Position numbers and translations under genes: made by a program
Source: Labilithrix sp.
GTDB lineage: Bacteria > Myxococcota_A > Polyangia > Polyangiales > Polyangiaceae
NCBI GenBank assembly: GCA_019637225.1
Contig: JAHBWC010000005.1
Location: 1 to 64,000 of the forward strand
Length of the DNA: 64,000 nucleotides
Reading direction: 5' to 3'
In this document: piece after piece, positions 17,420 through 26,370 of the stretch
Numbering within the stretch: position 1 is the stretch's first letter
How the letters are laid out: every line of letters starts with the position of its first letter
Notes under the pieces: generated by a model
Seen by the model: the letters and a program-made list of their open reading frames with translations, nothing else
Database searches by the model: none
What the model was told of the DNA's origin: nothing

Positions 17420-18457
17420 CTAGACGACCCCGAAGCCGGTGCCCGTCCAGAACCTCGCGACGAGCTCGGAGCGCGAGGACGAACCGGCTTTCCGGAGGAG
17501 CGCGGTCACGTGGATCTCCACCGTCCGCTCGCTGCACCCGAGGGTGACGGCGATCGTCTTGTTCGGCTCTCCACGCACGAGCTCGCCCAGCACCTCGAGC
17601 TGCCGCGGGGTGAGTCCCCATCGCAGCTGCGCGTCGCGAAGGGCGGCGCTCGTGTCCGCTCGCGAGCGTCGATCGACGACGAGCACGTGCTCGGCACTCC
17701 CGCGAGACGCGATGGGCATCACGCTGACGCCCTCTCGCCTGTGCCCGTCGACGAACGCGAGCAGCTCGCTCCGACGGAGAGCCGGATCCGCGTCGAGCAC
17801 GGCACGTCCCATCGCGTTCGCATGGGCGATCGATCGCCCGCGGATCACGTACGCCGCGCCGGGGATCGCCTCGAGCGCTGCGCCGAGCATCGCCAACACG
17901 ACAGGCGCGTCCTCGAGTTGCCGCTCCATCGACAAGCGCTGCTGAAGCGCTGGCACCAGTGAATCGAAGAGACGAACCTCGCGCGCGGTGAACGGGGTCG
18001 GGCGGAAGGCGCCGACCCAGCCGAGCAGCGACGGGCCGTCGCAAACGAGCGCGCGAAGCTGATCGCGGTCTCCGAGACCATGAGGAGCGACCGCCTCGAC
18101 GTAGACCGGTGGCGCGCGCAGCCCTTCCCACCCGAGGAGCTCTACCACCGAGACGGCGCGATTCCGCTGCTCGGGCTCCGGGCACACGGCGTTCCAGTTC
18201 GTGAAGCTCACCGGCTGCCGGCGCACGACGCGGGAGAACGCAGCTTGGAATGGCGCTGCCGGCGCGCCGGCCACGACCATCCGCGCCACGTCGAGGCCCT
18301 CTTCTTCGACCCGCAGCTGCACCGAGAGGGCCCGGTCGCCGTCGACGAGCTTCATCAGCTCGGGAACGAACCACTCGAGCGCCGAAGGGACACCGTCCTC
18401 GAAGCGACCGAGCCGCTCGCGGAGGTCTCGCGCTCTGGTCGACTCCCAGCCCCCCAT
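17420..18457 (-). CDS. LuxR-family transcriptional regulator
   Basis: 345 residues. The C-terminal helix-turn-helix is clear at about residues 278-335 (GLTPRQLEVLGELVRGEPNK, then SERTVEIHVTALLRKAG), the GerE/LuxR class that binds DNA as a dimer. The N-terminal 270 residues have no autoinducer-binding or receiver signature; they read as two alpha/beta sensory regions, the second possibly PAS-like (YVIRGRSIAHANAMGRAVL). The signal is unknown. The start is divergent from the predicted ADP-ribosyltransferase gene at 18671 with 213 bases between, so regulation of that gene is plausible but unproven. Confidence 0.88.
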   Translation of the reverse strand: MGGWESTRARDLRERLGRFEDGVPSALEWFVPELMKLVDGDRALSVQLRVEEEGLDVARMVVAGAPAAPFQAAFSRVVRRQPVSFTNWNAVCPEPEQRNRAVSVVELLGWEGLRAPPVYVEAVAPHGLGDRDQLRALVCDGPSLLGWVGAFRPTPFTAREVRLFDSLVPALQQRLSMERQLEDAPVVLAMLGAALEAIPGAAYVIRGRSIAHANAMGRAVLDADPALRRSELLAFVDGHRREGVSVMPIASRGSAEHVLVVDRRSRADTSAALRDAQLRWGLTPRQLEVLGELVRGEPNKTIAVTLGCSERTVEIHVTALLRKAGSSSRSELVARFWTGTGFGVV

Positions 18458-18670
18458 CGATTCTCCGGAAATCTAGGTGACTGTGAAGGGCAGAGCAAGG
18501 CGCGGCGGCGTGAAGGCGTGGCCAGGCCGCACGTGTCTTCCGTCGGCGGCGCGCACCCCTCGAGCGCGTCGCGCGGATCGCGCGCTCCGTCGGTCGGGCG
18601 TGGTCGCGACGGTGTGCCCGGCCCCGACGGTTTCGACGTTTTCGACGCGCGGCGGTGTTACCCTGCCACC

Positions 18671-19369
18671 ATGAACGATCCCGGCTGGCGGAAGGTCAAC
18701 GCCAAGGACCGCTGGTCCTGGATTGGACGCCTCGCGTTCCGGAGCGACACGCGCGGGCCCAACGAGATCTTCCCGGCGGGCTTCCAGAACCGTTCGCATC
18801 CTGTCTACAAGCACGGCGAGATCCACGGTCAGGTCCCTCCGGAATGGGGCCCCGAGCAAACGGTGAGGGAGCTCGGTCGCTTGTTCACCGAGGGGCCCCA
18901 GTATCGAAACAAGCGCTACTACTACGGCCATCAGGCGCCGAAGTACGACGTCAACCCGGACACGAGCGTCGCCTTGACGCTCCGCCCGGCGGTCGCACCG
19001 ATCTTTCCGATCAGCGACGCCACGGTCAGCTGGGTCTACGCGGTGTTCCTTCGCGGCGGCTTCCTCACGTACCAAGAGCAGCAGACGGACGATCCCGTCC
19101 TCTCGACGGCCTACGAGGTCGCCGTCCGACAGGTCCCCGCGCGAGACGTCCTCGCGGCGGTGAAGTGCGTACGTCGAGGCGGTCGGTACCCTGCGCGCAT
19201 CCAGTACTGCCTCCACCCGGTCATTCACTATAACCGCTACGCAGAGCACTCCATCTCGCGGGTCGACATCCAGCGGGCCTACCGGCCGCACCAGGCTCGC
19301 CTGACCCAGATCGACGTCGGCGTGCACGGCATCACCACGACCGACGTGGGCTACGCCTTCATCGTCTGA
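18671..19369 (+). CDS. Predicted mono-ADP-ribosyltransferase (pertussis/cholera/pierisin-like fold)
   Basis: 232 residues from the ATG at 18671. The three core motifs of R-S-E mono-ADP-ribosyltransferases can be read in order. First, an Arg on the first strand followed by D-x-R-x-P-x-x-I-F-x-x-G-F: FRSDTRGPNEIFPAGF, with Arg24. Second, a Ser/Thr strand: DTSVALTL, Thr98-Ser99. Third, a Glu in YEVAVRQVPARDV, with Glu149, like the QEVA/SEYLA segments before the conserved I-P turn of the toxins. In this family the enzyme moves ADP-ribose from NAD to a protein or nucleic acid. There is no signal peptide and no second toxin subunit nearby. Alternative: a degenerate or unrelated fold. The substrate cannot be inferred. 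Confidence 0.55.
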   Translation: MNDPGWRKVNAKDRWSWIGRLAFRSDTRGPNEIFPAGFQNRSHPVYKHGEIHGQVPPEWGPEQTVRELGRLFTEGPQYRNKRYYYGHQAPKYDVNPDTSVALTLRPAVAPIFPISDATVSWVYAVFLRGGFLTYQEQQTDDPVLSTAYEVAVRQVPARDVLAAVKCVRRGGRYPARIQYCLHPVIHYNRYAEHSISRVDIQRAYRPHQARLTQIDVGVHGITTTDVGYAFIV

Positions 19370-19488
19370 CCTGACGCGGCGCTGGGCCGATCGGGTATGC
19401 GAGCGCGCTCGCACCGGGTCGAGTCGCTCGCGGCGCAGATCCCGCGCTGGGACCTCGCCGACACGCGCTGCTCGGCTAGTCTCTCCCT

Positions 19489-20715
19489 GTGGGAGGATAT
19501 GCGGGCGACGGACGCGTCCCCCCGGTGACCACCGGGCCTACGTTCGTCGCATCGGGCGTCGCGCGGAGCCGCGTGCGCTTGCCGCGGATCCTCTCGAACG
19601 TCTTCAAGGTCCTCTACGTCTTGTCCGGCGTGCTCATGCTCATCGGAGCGCGCACCGACGTCGGCGAGGGACTGCTCCTCGGCATCGTGGCCACTTACGT
19701 CGGCTTCGGCCTCATCTTCGCGAGCTACATCCTCTCGCTCGTCCAGACCTGGCGTCCGAGGACGATCGAGATCACGTCGGAGGCGCTCGTCTTCTGGACG
19801 CCGGACGGAGAGACCGAGCGCCATCCACGCAGCACCATCGTCGGCGCCAATCTCGTCCGGCGGCACTTGCCGCGAGGCCCGTCCGCCACCGTCGAGGTCG
19901 AGCTCCGTGACGGCGATCGTCTGACGATCCGCCTCGACGACTTCTACGCGGCTCACGCCATCACGCAGCACCTCGGGTTCGGTCCGGGACGCCTCCGCAG
20001 CCGATCGCGCCTGGGCAACCCCGTGGGTCGTCTCCTGCACGTGCCCATCGCCCTCGGCGTCCACGTCGCGATCTCGATCCCCTTCGGGATCCTGCTCTCG
20101 TCGGTCTCGAGCGGGTGGGAGCTCACGCAAGCGCTCACCTACGCGGTCGAGATGCTCGTGTACGTCGCGATCACTCACCGTCTTCGACCCGCGGAGGTCG
20201 AGATCGGCGATGACGGCGTCCGGCTCGTCCGCGGGTCGTCGACTCGGTTCTTCCGAGCGAACGACCCGACGATCCGCGCCGCGCTGCGCGGCCCCGCCGT
20301 GGACGACGTCCGGGCCGCGGAGGTCCTCGGGCGCGCGGCGGAGCGGGCCGTGAGCTCGCGCATCGACGCTCGCGTCTTCGACCGCGGCGAGCGATCGATC
20401 GACGAATGGCGTCGTCACATCGCGTCGTCGATGGAAGGCGGGTATCGCGCGAGCGCCACGACCGCAGACGCCGCGGCGTCGGTGCTGCGGAGCGCCGAGG
20501 CGACGGGCGACCAGCGGATCGGCGCGGGGCTGGCCCTCCGCGTCGCCGGCGAGCCGGAGCGCCTGCGCGCGGCGATCGACGCCATGGCCGACGAGCGCGT
20601 CCGCGTGGCGCTCGAGGCGGTCGCGGAGGATCGCGGCGACGACGCCCTCGAGCGCGCCGTGACCGAGCTTCGCCGAGCGGCCTCGATCCCTGGCGCAGGT
20701 TCTGGAGGCCGGTAA
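19489..20715 (+). CDS. Four-helix membrane protein with PH-like segments
   Basis: 408 residues from a GTG. Two membrane helices lie at about residues 38-56 and 61-85. A soluble beta-rich stretch follows (about 90-165, TIEITSEALVFWTPDGETER, then VEVELRDGDRLTIRL) resembling bacterial PH-like domains. Two more helices come at about 183-207 and 213-232, then a second beta segment and a helical Ala/Arg-rich C-terminus. The family is not recognised. It converges with the metallophosphoesterase gene, whose stop is 30 bases away, and a strong hairpin sits between them. Confidence 0.75.
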   Translation: MGGYAGDGRVPPVTTGPTFVASGVARSRVRLPRILSNVFKVLYVLSGVLMLIGARTDVGEGLLLGIVATYVGFGLIFASYILSLVQTWRPRTIEITSEALVFWTPDGETERHPRSTIVGANLVRRHLPRGPSATVEVELRDGDRLTIRLDDFYAAHAITQHLGFGPGRLRSRSRLGNPVGRLLHVPIALGVHVAISIPFGILLSSVSSGWELTQALTYAVEMLVYVAITHRLRPAEVEIGDDGVRLVRGSSTRFFRANDPTIRAALRGPAVDDVRAAEVLGRAAERAVSSRIDARVFDRGERSIDEWRRHIASSMEGGYRASATTADAAASVLRSAEATGDQRIGAGLALRVAGEPERLRAAIDAMADERVRVALEAVAEDRGDDALERAVTELRRAASIPGAGSGGR

Positions 20716-20734
20716 CGGGGGCGCACGCCGCCGA

Positions 20735-20759
20735 CGCGCGGCGATCAGCTCGCCGCGCG
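20735..20759. terminator. Bidirectional stem-loop between convergent genes
   Basis: A perfect 10-bp inverted repeat (CGCGCGGCGA / TCGCCGCGCG) with a five-base loop lies 20 bases past the stop at 20715. It includes the stop codon of the opposing gene in its loop. There is no U-tract on either side. Its position between convergent genes suggests transcription termination in both directions. Confidence 0.5.
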
Positions 20760-22226
20760 GGTGTCGAGCGACGGAGCCTCGTCGCGGAGCGGGCGGATGA
20801 GCGCGTTCAGGGCGTGGGGCCCCTCGCCCGACTTCCACGCGTAGAGGTGCGCCTCGTGGCGGTCGTCCTTCGCGTGGACGACGAGGTGCGTACGCGCCGC
20901 GCGGTACGCCTTCGCGTGGTCCTCGTTCGGATCGGGCTCCTCTTCGGCCCACGAGCCGAGGTTGATGTACACGGCACCGTCGAGGGGCTTCGTCGTCGGG
21001 ACATGCGTGTGCCCCATGACGACGAACGACGCCGGAAAGAGCTTCGCGAGGTCACCCGCGCGAGCGCACATCAGCGACGCCGGATCGACGTCCGGGCGGC
21101 CACGCGAGACGCGGACATGGAGGAACGTCCACGCGAGCAGGACGGCGATCGTCGCGTGGATCGCCCAGCCTCCGAGCTCCGAGCGCATGCTCACGAGCGC
21201 GACGAGCGCGACGAGCATCACGACGAACACCGAGAGGCGATCGAGCATCACGCTCGCGAGGACGCCACGCGGCGTCCTCCCGAGCGGCGGGACGTGCAGC
21301 GCGAGGGCGTCGCGGAGGCGCGACTCCTCGAGGCCCTTCCGCCGGGCGTGCGCGGCGAACCGGCGCTCGTGCTCCTCGCGCACGCGCGCGCCGTCCGGAC
21401 CGTCGTAGGCCCGCGCGATCCCCCGCAGCATGACGACGGCGTCGTAGAAGCGCTTGAACAGGCGCGCCGTGCCGCGCGCGCCGAGCCCGAGCCCCCACGA
21501 GATGTAGCTCATGAGGCCGCGATTCTCGTGGCCGTACTCCTTCATGCCCGGCGTGCGCCGCACGATGTAGCGGAGCAAGGTGTCGCTGAGCGACTGGAGC
21601 ACGCGGCGCGGATCGGTCGGCGACAAGGGCGCGAAAACGAACGGCGTCGCGCAGAACGGATCGAACTGGTGGCCGTGCTCGATGTAGACGAGCCCTGCGC
21701 GGTGGAAGAACCACGGCTCGAAGTCGACGCGCGCGGCGACCTCTTCCTTCGTCGCCTCGCCGCTGGTGAGCAGGGCGTGAAAGTCGTCCTGGACCGCGCA
21801 CCAGTACATCTCGAGGTCGTGGTTGCCGCTGATGAACGTCACGGCGTTGCCGGCGGAGACGAACGCCGCGAGCTCGGCGAAGACGTCGGGGTGCCGGGCG
21901 GCCGCGCGCCGGAGCTTGAGGCGCACGTGGTCCTCGGCGCCGCCGAGCCCGAACGCGCGCTCGGCCGGGGTCGGCTCGGTCGTGAGCTCGTCACCGTCGG
22001 CGGCGTCGATCGACATGCCGACGAAGTCGACGAAGTCCCCCGCGATGACGAGCCGCCAGCGATCCGCCGGCGGAGCGACCCCGCGGTAGTGCGCGAGCAT
22101 CGCGGCGAGGTCCCGGTCGATCGAGACAGAGCGCGGCACGCTCGGCCCGCTGTCGTTGAGATCGCTCCCCAGGTGGACATCCGAAAATACGAGCAGGCTC
22201 TCGGTCGGCTCGCGGGCGGGGCTCAC
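20745..22226 (-). CDS. Metallophosphoesterase with membrane insertion
   Basis: 493 residues from a GTG. All calcineurin-like phosphoesterase motifs are present: SDVHLG (Asp16, His18), GDFVDF (Asp64), GNHD (134-137), EHGH (His184, His186) and GHTH near residue 413. They would bind two metal ions and hydrolyse a phosphoester, often a nucleotide or lipid headgroup. The family normally runs 250-300 residues; here about 200 residues lie between the fourth and fifth motifs, including two predicted membrane helices (VFVVMLVALVALV and WAIHATIAVLLAWTFLHV). This would anchor the catalytic domain to the inner membrane. It is divergent from the phosphonate cluster with 252 bases between starts. Confidence 0.88.
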   Translation of the reverse strand: MSPAREPTESLLVFSDVHLGSDLNDSGPSVPRSVSIDRDLAAMLAHYRGVAPPADRWRLVIAGDFVDFVGMSIDAADGDELTTEPTPAERAFGLGGAEDHVRLKLRRAAARHPDVFAELAAFVSAGNAVTFISGNHDLEMYWCAVQDDFHALLTSGEATKEEVAARVDFEPWFFHRAGLVYIEHGHQFDPFCATPFVFAPLSPTDPRRVLQSLSDTLLRYIVRRTPGMKEYGHENRGLMSYISWGLGLGARGTARLFKRFYDAVVMLRGIARAYDGPDGARVREEHERRFAAHARRKGLEESRLRDALALHVPPLGRTPRGVLASVMLDRLSVFVVMLVALVALVSMRSELGGWAIHATIAVLLAWTFLHVRVSRGRPDVDPASLMCARAGDLAKLFPASFVVMGHTHVPTTKPLDGAVYINLGSWAEEEPDPNEDHAKAYRAARTHLVVHAKDDRHEAHLYAWKSGEGPHALNALIRPLRDEAPSLDTRAAS

Positions 22227-22479
22227 GACGCGACGATCTACTCGGGGTCCGCGCCGGAGGATCGGCTCTTCGTCGCCCGCTCGCGCTTTCCGAGGCCTCG
22301 CTGGGTGCTCCGCTTCGCGCCCGCGAAATCATTGACCCCCCGAACCGCGTACGGCGCTTCGCGGCGCGGAGGACGGGCACGAGCGTGAAGTCCGTGTTAC
22401 GAGGGCGTTTCTCACAGTTTCGCGTGTTCCTGTCGCGCTCGGCGCGAGCAGGTTCGCGCTTTGCTTTGTCGGTGAGCAA

Positions 22480-24120
22480 ATGGTTCAACCACTTTCGAAG
22501 CCCCGTAAGACCACGGCCCTCAAGAACATGCTGAAGGGCTCGGGCCTCCAGTTCCTGATGGAGGCTCACAACGGGCTCTCCGCGAAGATCGCCGAAGAAG
22601 CGGGCTTCGAGGGCATCTGGGGGAGCGGTCTCTCGATCTCGGCAGCCCTCGGCGTCCGAGACAACAACGAGGCGAGCTGGACGCAGGTCCTCGAGGTCGT
22701 CGAGTTCATGGCCGACGCGACGAGCGTGCCGATCTTGCTCGATGGGGACACCGGCTACGGCAACTTCAACTCCGCGCGCCGCCTCGTCACGAAGCTGGAG
22801 CAGCGCGGCGTCGCCGGCGTGTGCATCGAGGACAAGCTGTTCCCGAAGACGAACAGCTTCATCCGCGGCACGGCCCAGCCCCTCGCCGACATGCACGAGC
22901 ACGCCGGCAAGATCCGCGCGATGAAGGAAGCGCAGCGCGACGAGGACTTCGTCGTCGTCGCCCGCGTCGAGGCGCTCATCGCCGGCCACGGCCTCGAGGA
23001 GGCGCTCAAGCGCGGCGAGGAGTACAGGAAGGCCGGCGCCGACGCCGTGCTCATCCACTCGTCGAAGAAGAACGCCGCCGAGATCCTCGCGTTCTCGAAG
23101 GAGTGGGGCGACCGCCTCCCGCTCGTGATCGTCCCGACGAAGTACTACACGACGCCGACGGACGTCTTCCGCGAGGCCGGCAACATCAAGATCGTCATCT
23201 GGGCGAACCACCTGATGCGCTCGGCGCTCGCGACGATGCAGGCGACCGCGAAGCAGATCTTCGCCGACCAGTCCCTGATGAACGTCGAGGAGAAGGTCGC
23301 GCCGCTCGCCGACGTCTTCCGCCTCCAGGGCGAGAGCGAGCTCGAGCAGGCCGAGAAGGCCTACCTCCCGCAGGGCGGCGTCGTCACGCGCGGCATCGTC
23401 CTCGCGGCCGGGCGCGGCGACGAGCTCGGCGAGCTCGTGAAGGACAAGCCGAAGTGCATGGTCCCGATCGCGGGCAAGCCGATCCTCGGCCACATCCTCG
23501 ACGCGTACCGCTCGGCCAACGTGCGCGACCTCGTCGTGGTGCGCGGCTTCGCGAAGGAAGCGGTCAACCTCCCCGGCGCCACGTACGTCGACAACGACGC
23601 GTTCGCGACCACGGGAGAGGTCGCCTCGCTCGCCACGGCGAAGGCCTCGCTCGAGGGCTCGGCCTGCCTCGTCTCGTACGGCGACGTCGTCTTCAAGAAG
23701 CACGTCCTCGACGAGCTGCTCGACGCCGAGGGCGACTTCGTCGTCGCGGTCGACTCGCTGCCCGCGCAGGAGGCCGCCGACGCCAAGCCGCGCCGCGCCG
23801 ACTGGGCCGTCTGCAGCGAGCCGCACTCGCGCAAGACGCTCCTCGGCAACGTCACGCTGAAGGACATGGCGACCGCGCCCGACACCCCGGGCATCACCGG
23901 CGAGTGGACCGGCATCCTCAAGACGAGCGCCGCCGGCAGCAAGGTCCTCGCCGAGACGATCGCCAAGCTCCCCTCGACCGAGCTCGCGAAGCTCTCGATG
24001 CCCGATCTGCTCCGCCGCCTCGTCAAGGACGGCAAGACCGTGCGCGTCGTCTACTCGCGCGGCGGCTGGCTCGACGTCAACACGCTCGGCGACGTCGTGA
24101 AGGGCGGCGCGTTCAAGTGA
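22480..24120 (+). CDS. pepM: Phosphoenolpyruvate mutase fused to a nucleotidyltransferase-like domain
   Basis: 546 residues. Residues 1-300 are PEP mutase, which makes phosphonopyruvate from PEP, the entry step of phosphonate biosynthesis. The diagnostic EDKxxxxxNS motif is complete ([10 protein letters not shown], 117-126), and the metal-site DGDTGYGN (88-95) and [11 protein letters not shown] loop are present. Residues 301-546 form a sugar-nucleotidyltransferase-like domain ([32 protein letters not shown]). In its signature loop the usual Arg of GxGxR is Glu (GRGDELG), so activity of this half is uncertain. It starts a tight operon; the decarboxylase gene follows after 34 bases. PEP mutase/nucleotidyltransferase fusions are known in phosphonate-decoration clusters. 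Confidence 0.95.
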   Translation: MVQPLSKPRKTTALKNMLKGSGLQFLMEAHNGLSAKIAEEAGFEGIWGSGLSISAALGVRDNNEASWTQVLEVVEFMADATSVPILLDGDTGYGNFNSARRLVTKLEQRGVAGVCIEDKLFPKTNSFIRGTAQPLADMHEHAGKIRAMKEAQRDEDFVVVARVEALIAGHGLEEALKRGEEYRKAGADAVLIHSSKKNAAEILAFSKEWGDRLPLVIVPTKYYTTPTDVFREAGNIKIVIWANHLMRSALATMQATAKQIFADQSLMNVEEKVAPLADVFRLQGESELEQAEKAYLPQGGVVTRGIVLAAGRGDELGELVKDKPKCMVPIAGKPILGHILDAYRSANVRDLVVVRGFAKEAVNLPGATYVDNDAFATTGEVASLATAKASLEGSACLVSYGDVVFKKHVLDELLDAEGDFVVAVDSLPAQEAADAKPRRADWAVCSEPHSRKTLLGNVTLKDMATAPDTPGITGEWTGILKTSAAGSKVLAETIAKLPSTELAKLSMPDLLRRLVKDGKTVRVVYSRGGWLDVNTLGDVVKGGAFK

Positions 24121-24154
24121 ACGCCGTGCACGAGGCGCAGGCCGGAGGAACGCG

Positions 24155-25312
24155 ATGATCGAGGCGAAGTCGTTCGTCGAGACGGCCAAGCTGGCCGGCT
24201 TCTCTCTCTACACGGGCGTCCCCTGCTCGTACGTGAAGCCGTTCATCAACTACGTCATCGACGCTCCGGACCTGTCGTACGTCGGCGCCGCGAACGAGGG
24301 CGACGCCGTCGCGATCGCGACGGGCGCCGAGCTCGGCGGCAAGCGGGCGATCGTGATGATGCAGAACTCGGGGCTCGGCAACGCCGTCTCTCCCCTCACC
24401 TCGCTCAACGCGATCTTCAAGATCCCGACGCTCCTCATCGTCACGCTCCGCGGCGAGCCGGGCGGCCCGAAGGACGAGCCGCAGCACGAGCTCATGGGTC
24501 AGATCACGACCAAGATGCTCGAGACGATGAACGTCGCCTGGTCCTACTTCCCCACGGAAGAGAGCGAGGTCGCGGGCGCGATCGAGAAGGCCGTCTCGCA
24601 CATGACGAAGACGGACCTGCCGTACGCGTTCGTCATGAAGAAGGACAGCGTCGCCCCGCACAAGCTGACGTCGCGTCCGACGGCGCGCGAGCTCACGCCG
24701 GCGCCGGCGACGGCCGACGTCTCGTTCCCGGCCAGCGCGGCCGACCGCCCGACGCGCACCGAGGCGCTCCACGCGGTCCAGCGCGTGACGACGAACGACC
24801 TCGTCGTCGCCACGACCGGCTTCACCGGGCGCGAGCTCTACGCCTGCGACGACCGGCCGAACCAGCTCTACATGGTCGGCTCGATGGGCTGCGCGTCCGT
24901 CTTCGGGCTCGGGCTCGCGCAGGCGCGCACCGATCGCCGCGTCGTCGTCCTCGACGGCGACGGCGCCCTCCTGATGCGCCTCGGCGGCCTCGCGACGATC
25001 GGCTACGAGCGCCCGCGAAACCTCGTCCACGTGCTCCTCGACAACGAGGCGCACGACTCGACCGGCACGCAGTCGACGGTCACGCACTCGGTCGACCTCG
25101 GCGCGTGCGCGCGCGCGTGCGGCTACCCGTCGGTCCAGCGCGTCACGAGCGCGAGCGAGCTCGAGGCGGCGCTCGCCGATCGAACCGAGGGCCTGCGCTT
25201 CATCCACCTGAAGACGAAGCCCGGCGCGCCCGCGGATCTCGCCCGCCCGAAGGTCACGCCCCGCGAAGTCGCTGCGCGCCTCCGCGCGTACATGAAGGGA
25301 GCGTCCGCGTGA
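24155..25312 (+). CDS. Phosphonopyruvate decarboxylase
   Basis: 385 residues, normal for the family. This ThDP-dependent enzyme removes CO2 from phosphonopyruvate to give phosphonoacetaldehyde, driving the unfavourable PEP mutase reaction forward. The N-terminal half carries the family signature (YTGVPCSYVKPFIN; NEGDAVAIATGAELGGK with the cofactor-activating Glu; QNSGLGNAVSPLTSL). The C-terminal half carries the ThDP-binding GDG, about 27 residues, then N motif (LDGDGALLM to LLDNEAHDSTGTQST). It starts after CGGAGGAACGCG. Its stop overlaps the next start (GTGA), so translation is coupled to the aminotransferase. Confidence 0.95.
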   Translation: MIEAKSFVETAKLAGFSLYTGVPCSYVKPFINYVIDAPDLSYVGAANEGDAVAIATGAELGGKRAIVMMQNSGLGNAVSPLTSLNAIFKIPTLLIVTLRGEPGGPKDEPQHELMGQITTKMLETMNVAWSYFPTEESEVAGAIEKAVSHMTKTDLPYAFVMKKDSVAPHKLTSRPTARELTPAPATADVSFPASAADRPTRTEALHAVQRVTTNDLVVATTGFTGRELYACDDRPNQLYMVGSMGCASVFGLGLAQARTDRRVVVLDGDGALLMRLGGLATIGYERPRNLVHVLLDNEAHDSTGTQSTVTHSVDLGACARACGYPSVQRVTSASELEAALADRTEGLRFIHLKTKPGAPADLARPKVTPREVAARLRAYMKGASA

Positions 25313-26370
25313 TCCTCCTGAACCCCGGCCCCGTCTCGATGACCGCGAAGGTCCGCGCCGCGCTCGCGGGCGAGGACGTCTGCCATCGCGAGCCCGAGTT
25401 CAAGGCGCTCGTCGGACGCGTGCGGGAGAAGATCTCCGCCGTGTACGGGGCCGCGGGGTTCACGCCGGTCCTCATCGGCGGTTCGGGCACCGCGGCCGTC
25501 GAGACGATGCTCTCGGTCATCGCCCCGACGGCGCGCTCGCTCGTGGTCGCCAACGGCGTCTACGGCGAGCGCATGGCCGCGATGCTCCGCGCCCAGAACA
25601 AGGCCCACGACGTCGTGACCGCGCCGTGGACGAGCGGGATGGACCTGACGGCGGCCGAAGCGGCGATCGCCGGCGGCTCGTTCAGCCACGTCCTCGCGGT
25701 CCACCACGAGACCACGACCGGCCGCCTGAACGACCTCGCCTCGCTCGGCGCGATCTGCAAGAAGGCCGGCGTTCCCTTGCTCGTCGACGCCGTCTCGAGC
25801 TTCGCCGGCGAGGATATCCGCTGGGACGAGTGGAACATCGAGGCCGCCGCGGCGACCGCCAACAAGTGCGTCCACGGCGCGCCGGGCGTCTCGTTCGTGC
25901 TCGTCAAGGACGCCGCGCTCGCGCGTCCGAGCGGCGCCACGAGCGTCTACCTCGATCTCCACCGGCACGCGGCCGACCAGGCGAAGGGCTCGACGCCGTT
26001 CACGCTGCCGACGCACGTGACCTTCGCGTTCGACGCGGCGCTCGACGAGCTCGCCGCCTCGGGCGGCTGGAAGGCGCGCCACGCGACCTACGCCGCGCGG
26101 TCCGGCCGCGTTCGCTCGACGCTCCGCGAGCTCGGCGTCGGCTACCTGCTCGACGACGAGAGCGTGTACGGCACGACGCTCACGTCGTTCCGCTTGCCCG
26201 AAGGGAAGACCTACGAGGCGCTGCACGCGCGCCTCAAGGACGACGGATTCGTCATCTACGCAGGACAAGGGAAGTTCGATGGAGCCATCTTCCGCATCGC
26301 GGTCATGGGCGAGATCACGGAGCGCGACGTCGACCGACTCGCCGCGTCGCTCCGTGCCGCCCTCGGCTGA
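25309..26370 (+). CDS. 2-aminoethylphosphonate-forming aminotransferase (AepT/PhnW-type)
   Basis: 353 residues from the GTG at 25309, with GAAGGGAG upstream and a four-base overlap with the decarboxylase stop. It is a class V, PLP-dependent aminotransferase starting with LLNPGPVSM. The PLP Lys is Lys186 in TANKCVHGAPG, which matches PhnW-type enzymes. LLVDAVSSFAGE supplies the Asp near the cofactor ring, and HHETTTGRLND and CHREPEF are also typical. In the PhnW degradation route the reaction runs from 2-aminoethylphosphonate to phosphonoacetaldehyde; beside PEP mutase and the decarboxylase it should run in the biosynthetic direction. The amino donor cannot be told from sequence. Confidence 0.9.
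   Translation: MILLNPGPVSMTAKVRAALAGEDVCHREPEFKALVGRVREKISAVYGAAGFTPVLIGGSGTAAVETMLSVIAPTARSLVVANGVYGERMAAMLRAQNKAHDVVTAPWTSGMDLTAAEAAIAGGSFSHVLAVHHETTTGRLNDLASLGAICKKAGVPLLVDAVSSFAGEDIRWDEWNIEAAAATANKCVHGAPGVSFVLVKDAALARPSGATSVYLDLHRHAADQAKGSTPFTLPTHVTFAFDAALDELAASGGWKARHATYAARSGRVRSTLRELGVGYLLDDESVYGTTLTSFRLPEGKTYEALHARLKDDGFVIYAGQGKFDGAIFRIAVMGEITERDVDRLAASLRAALG

Noticed and set aside
22227..22479. Riboswitch or leader before pepM
   Set aside because: The region has an AT-richer patch and an imperfect hairpin, but nothing matching a known riboswitch; it is treated as an ordinary divergent promoter region.
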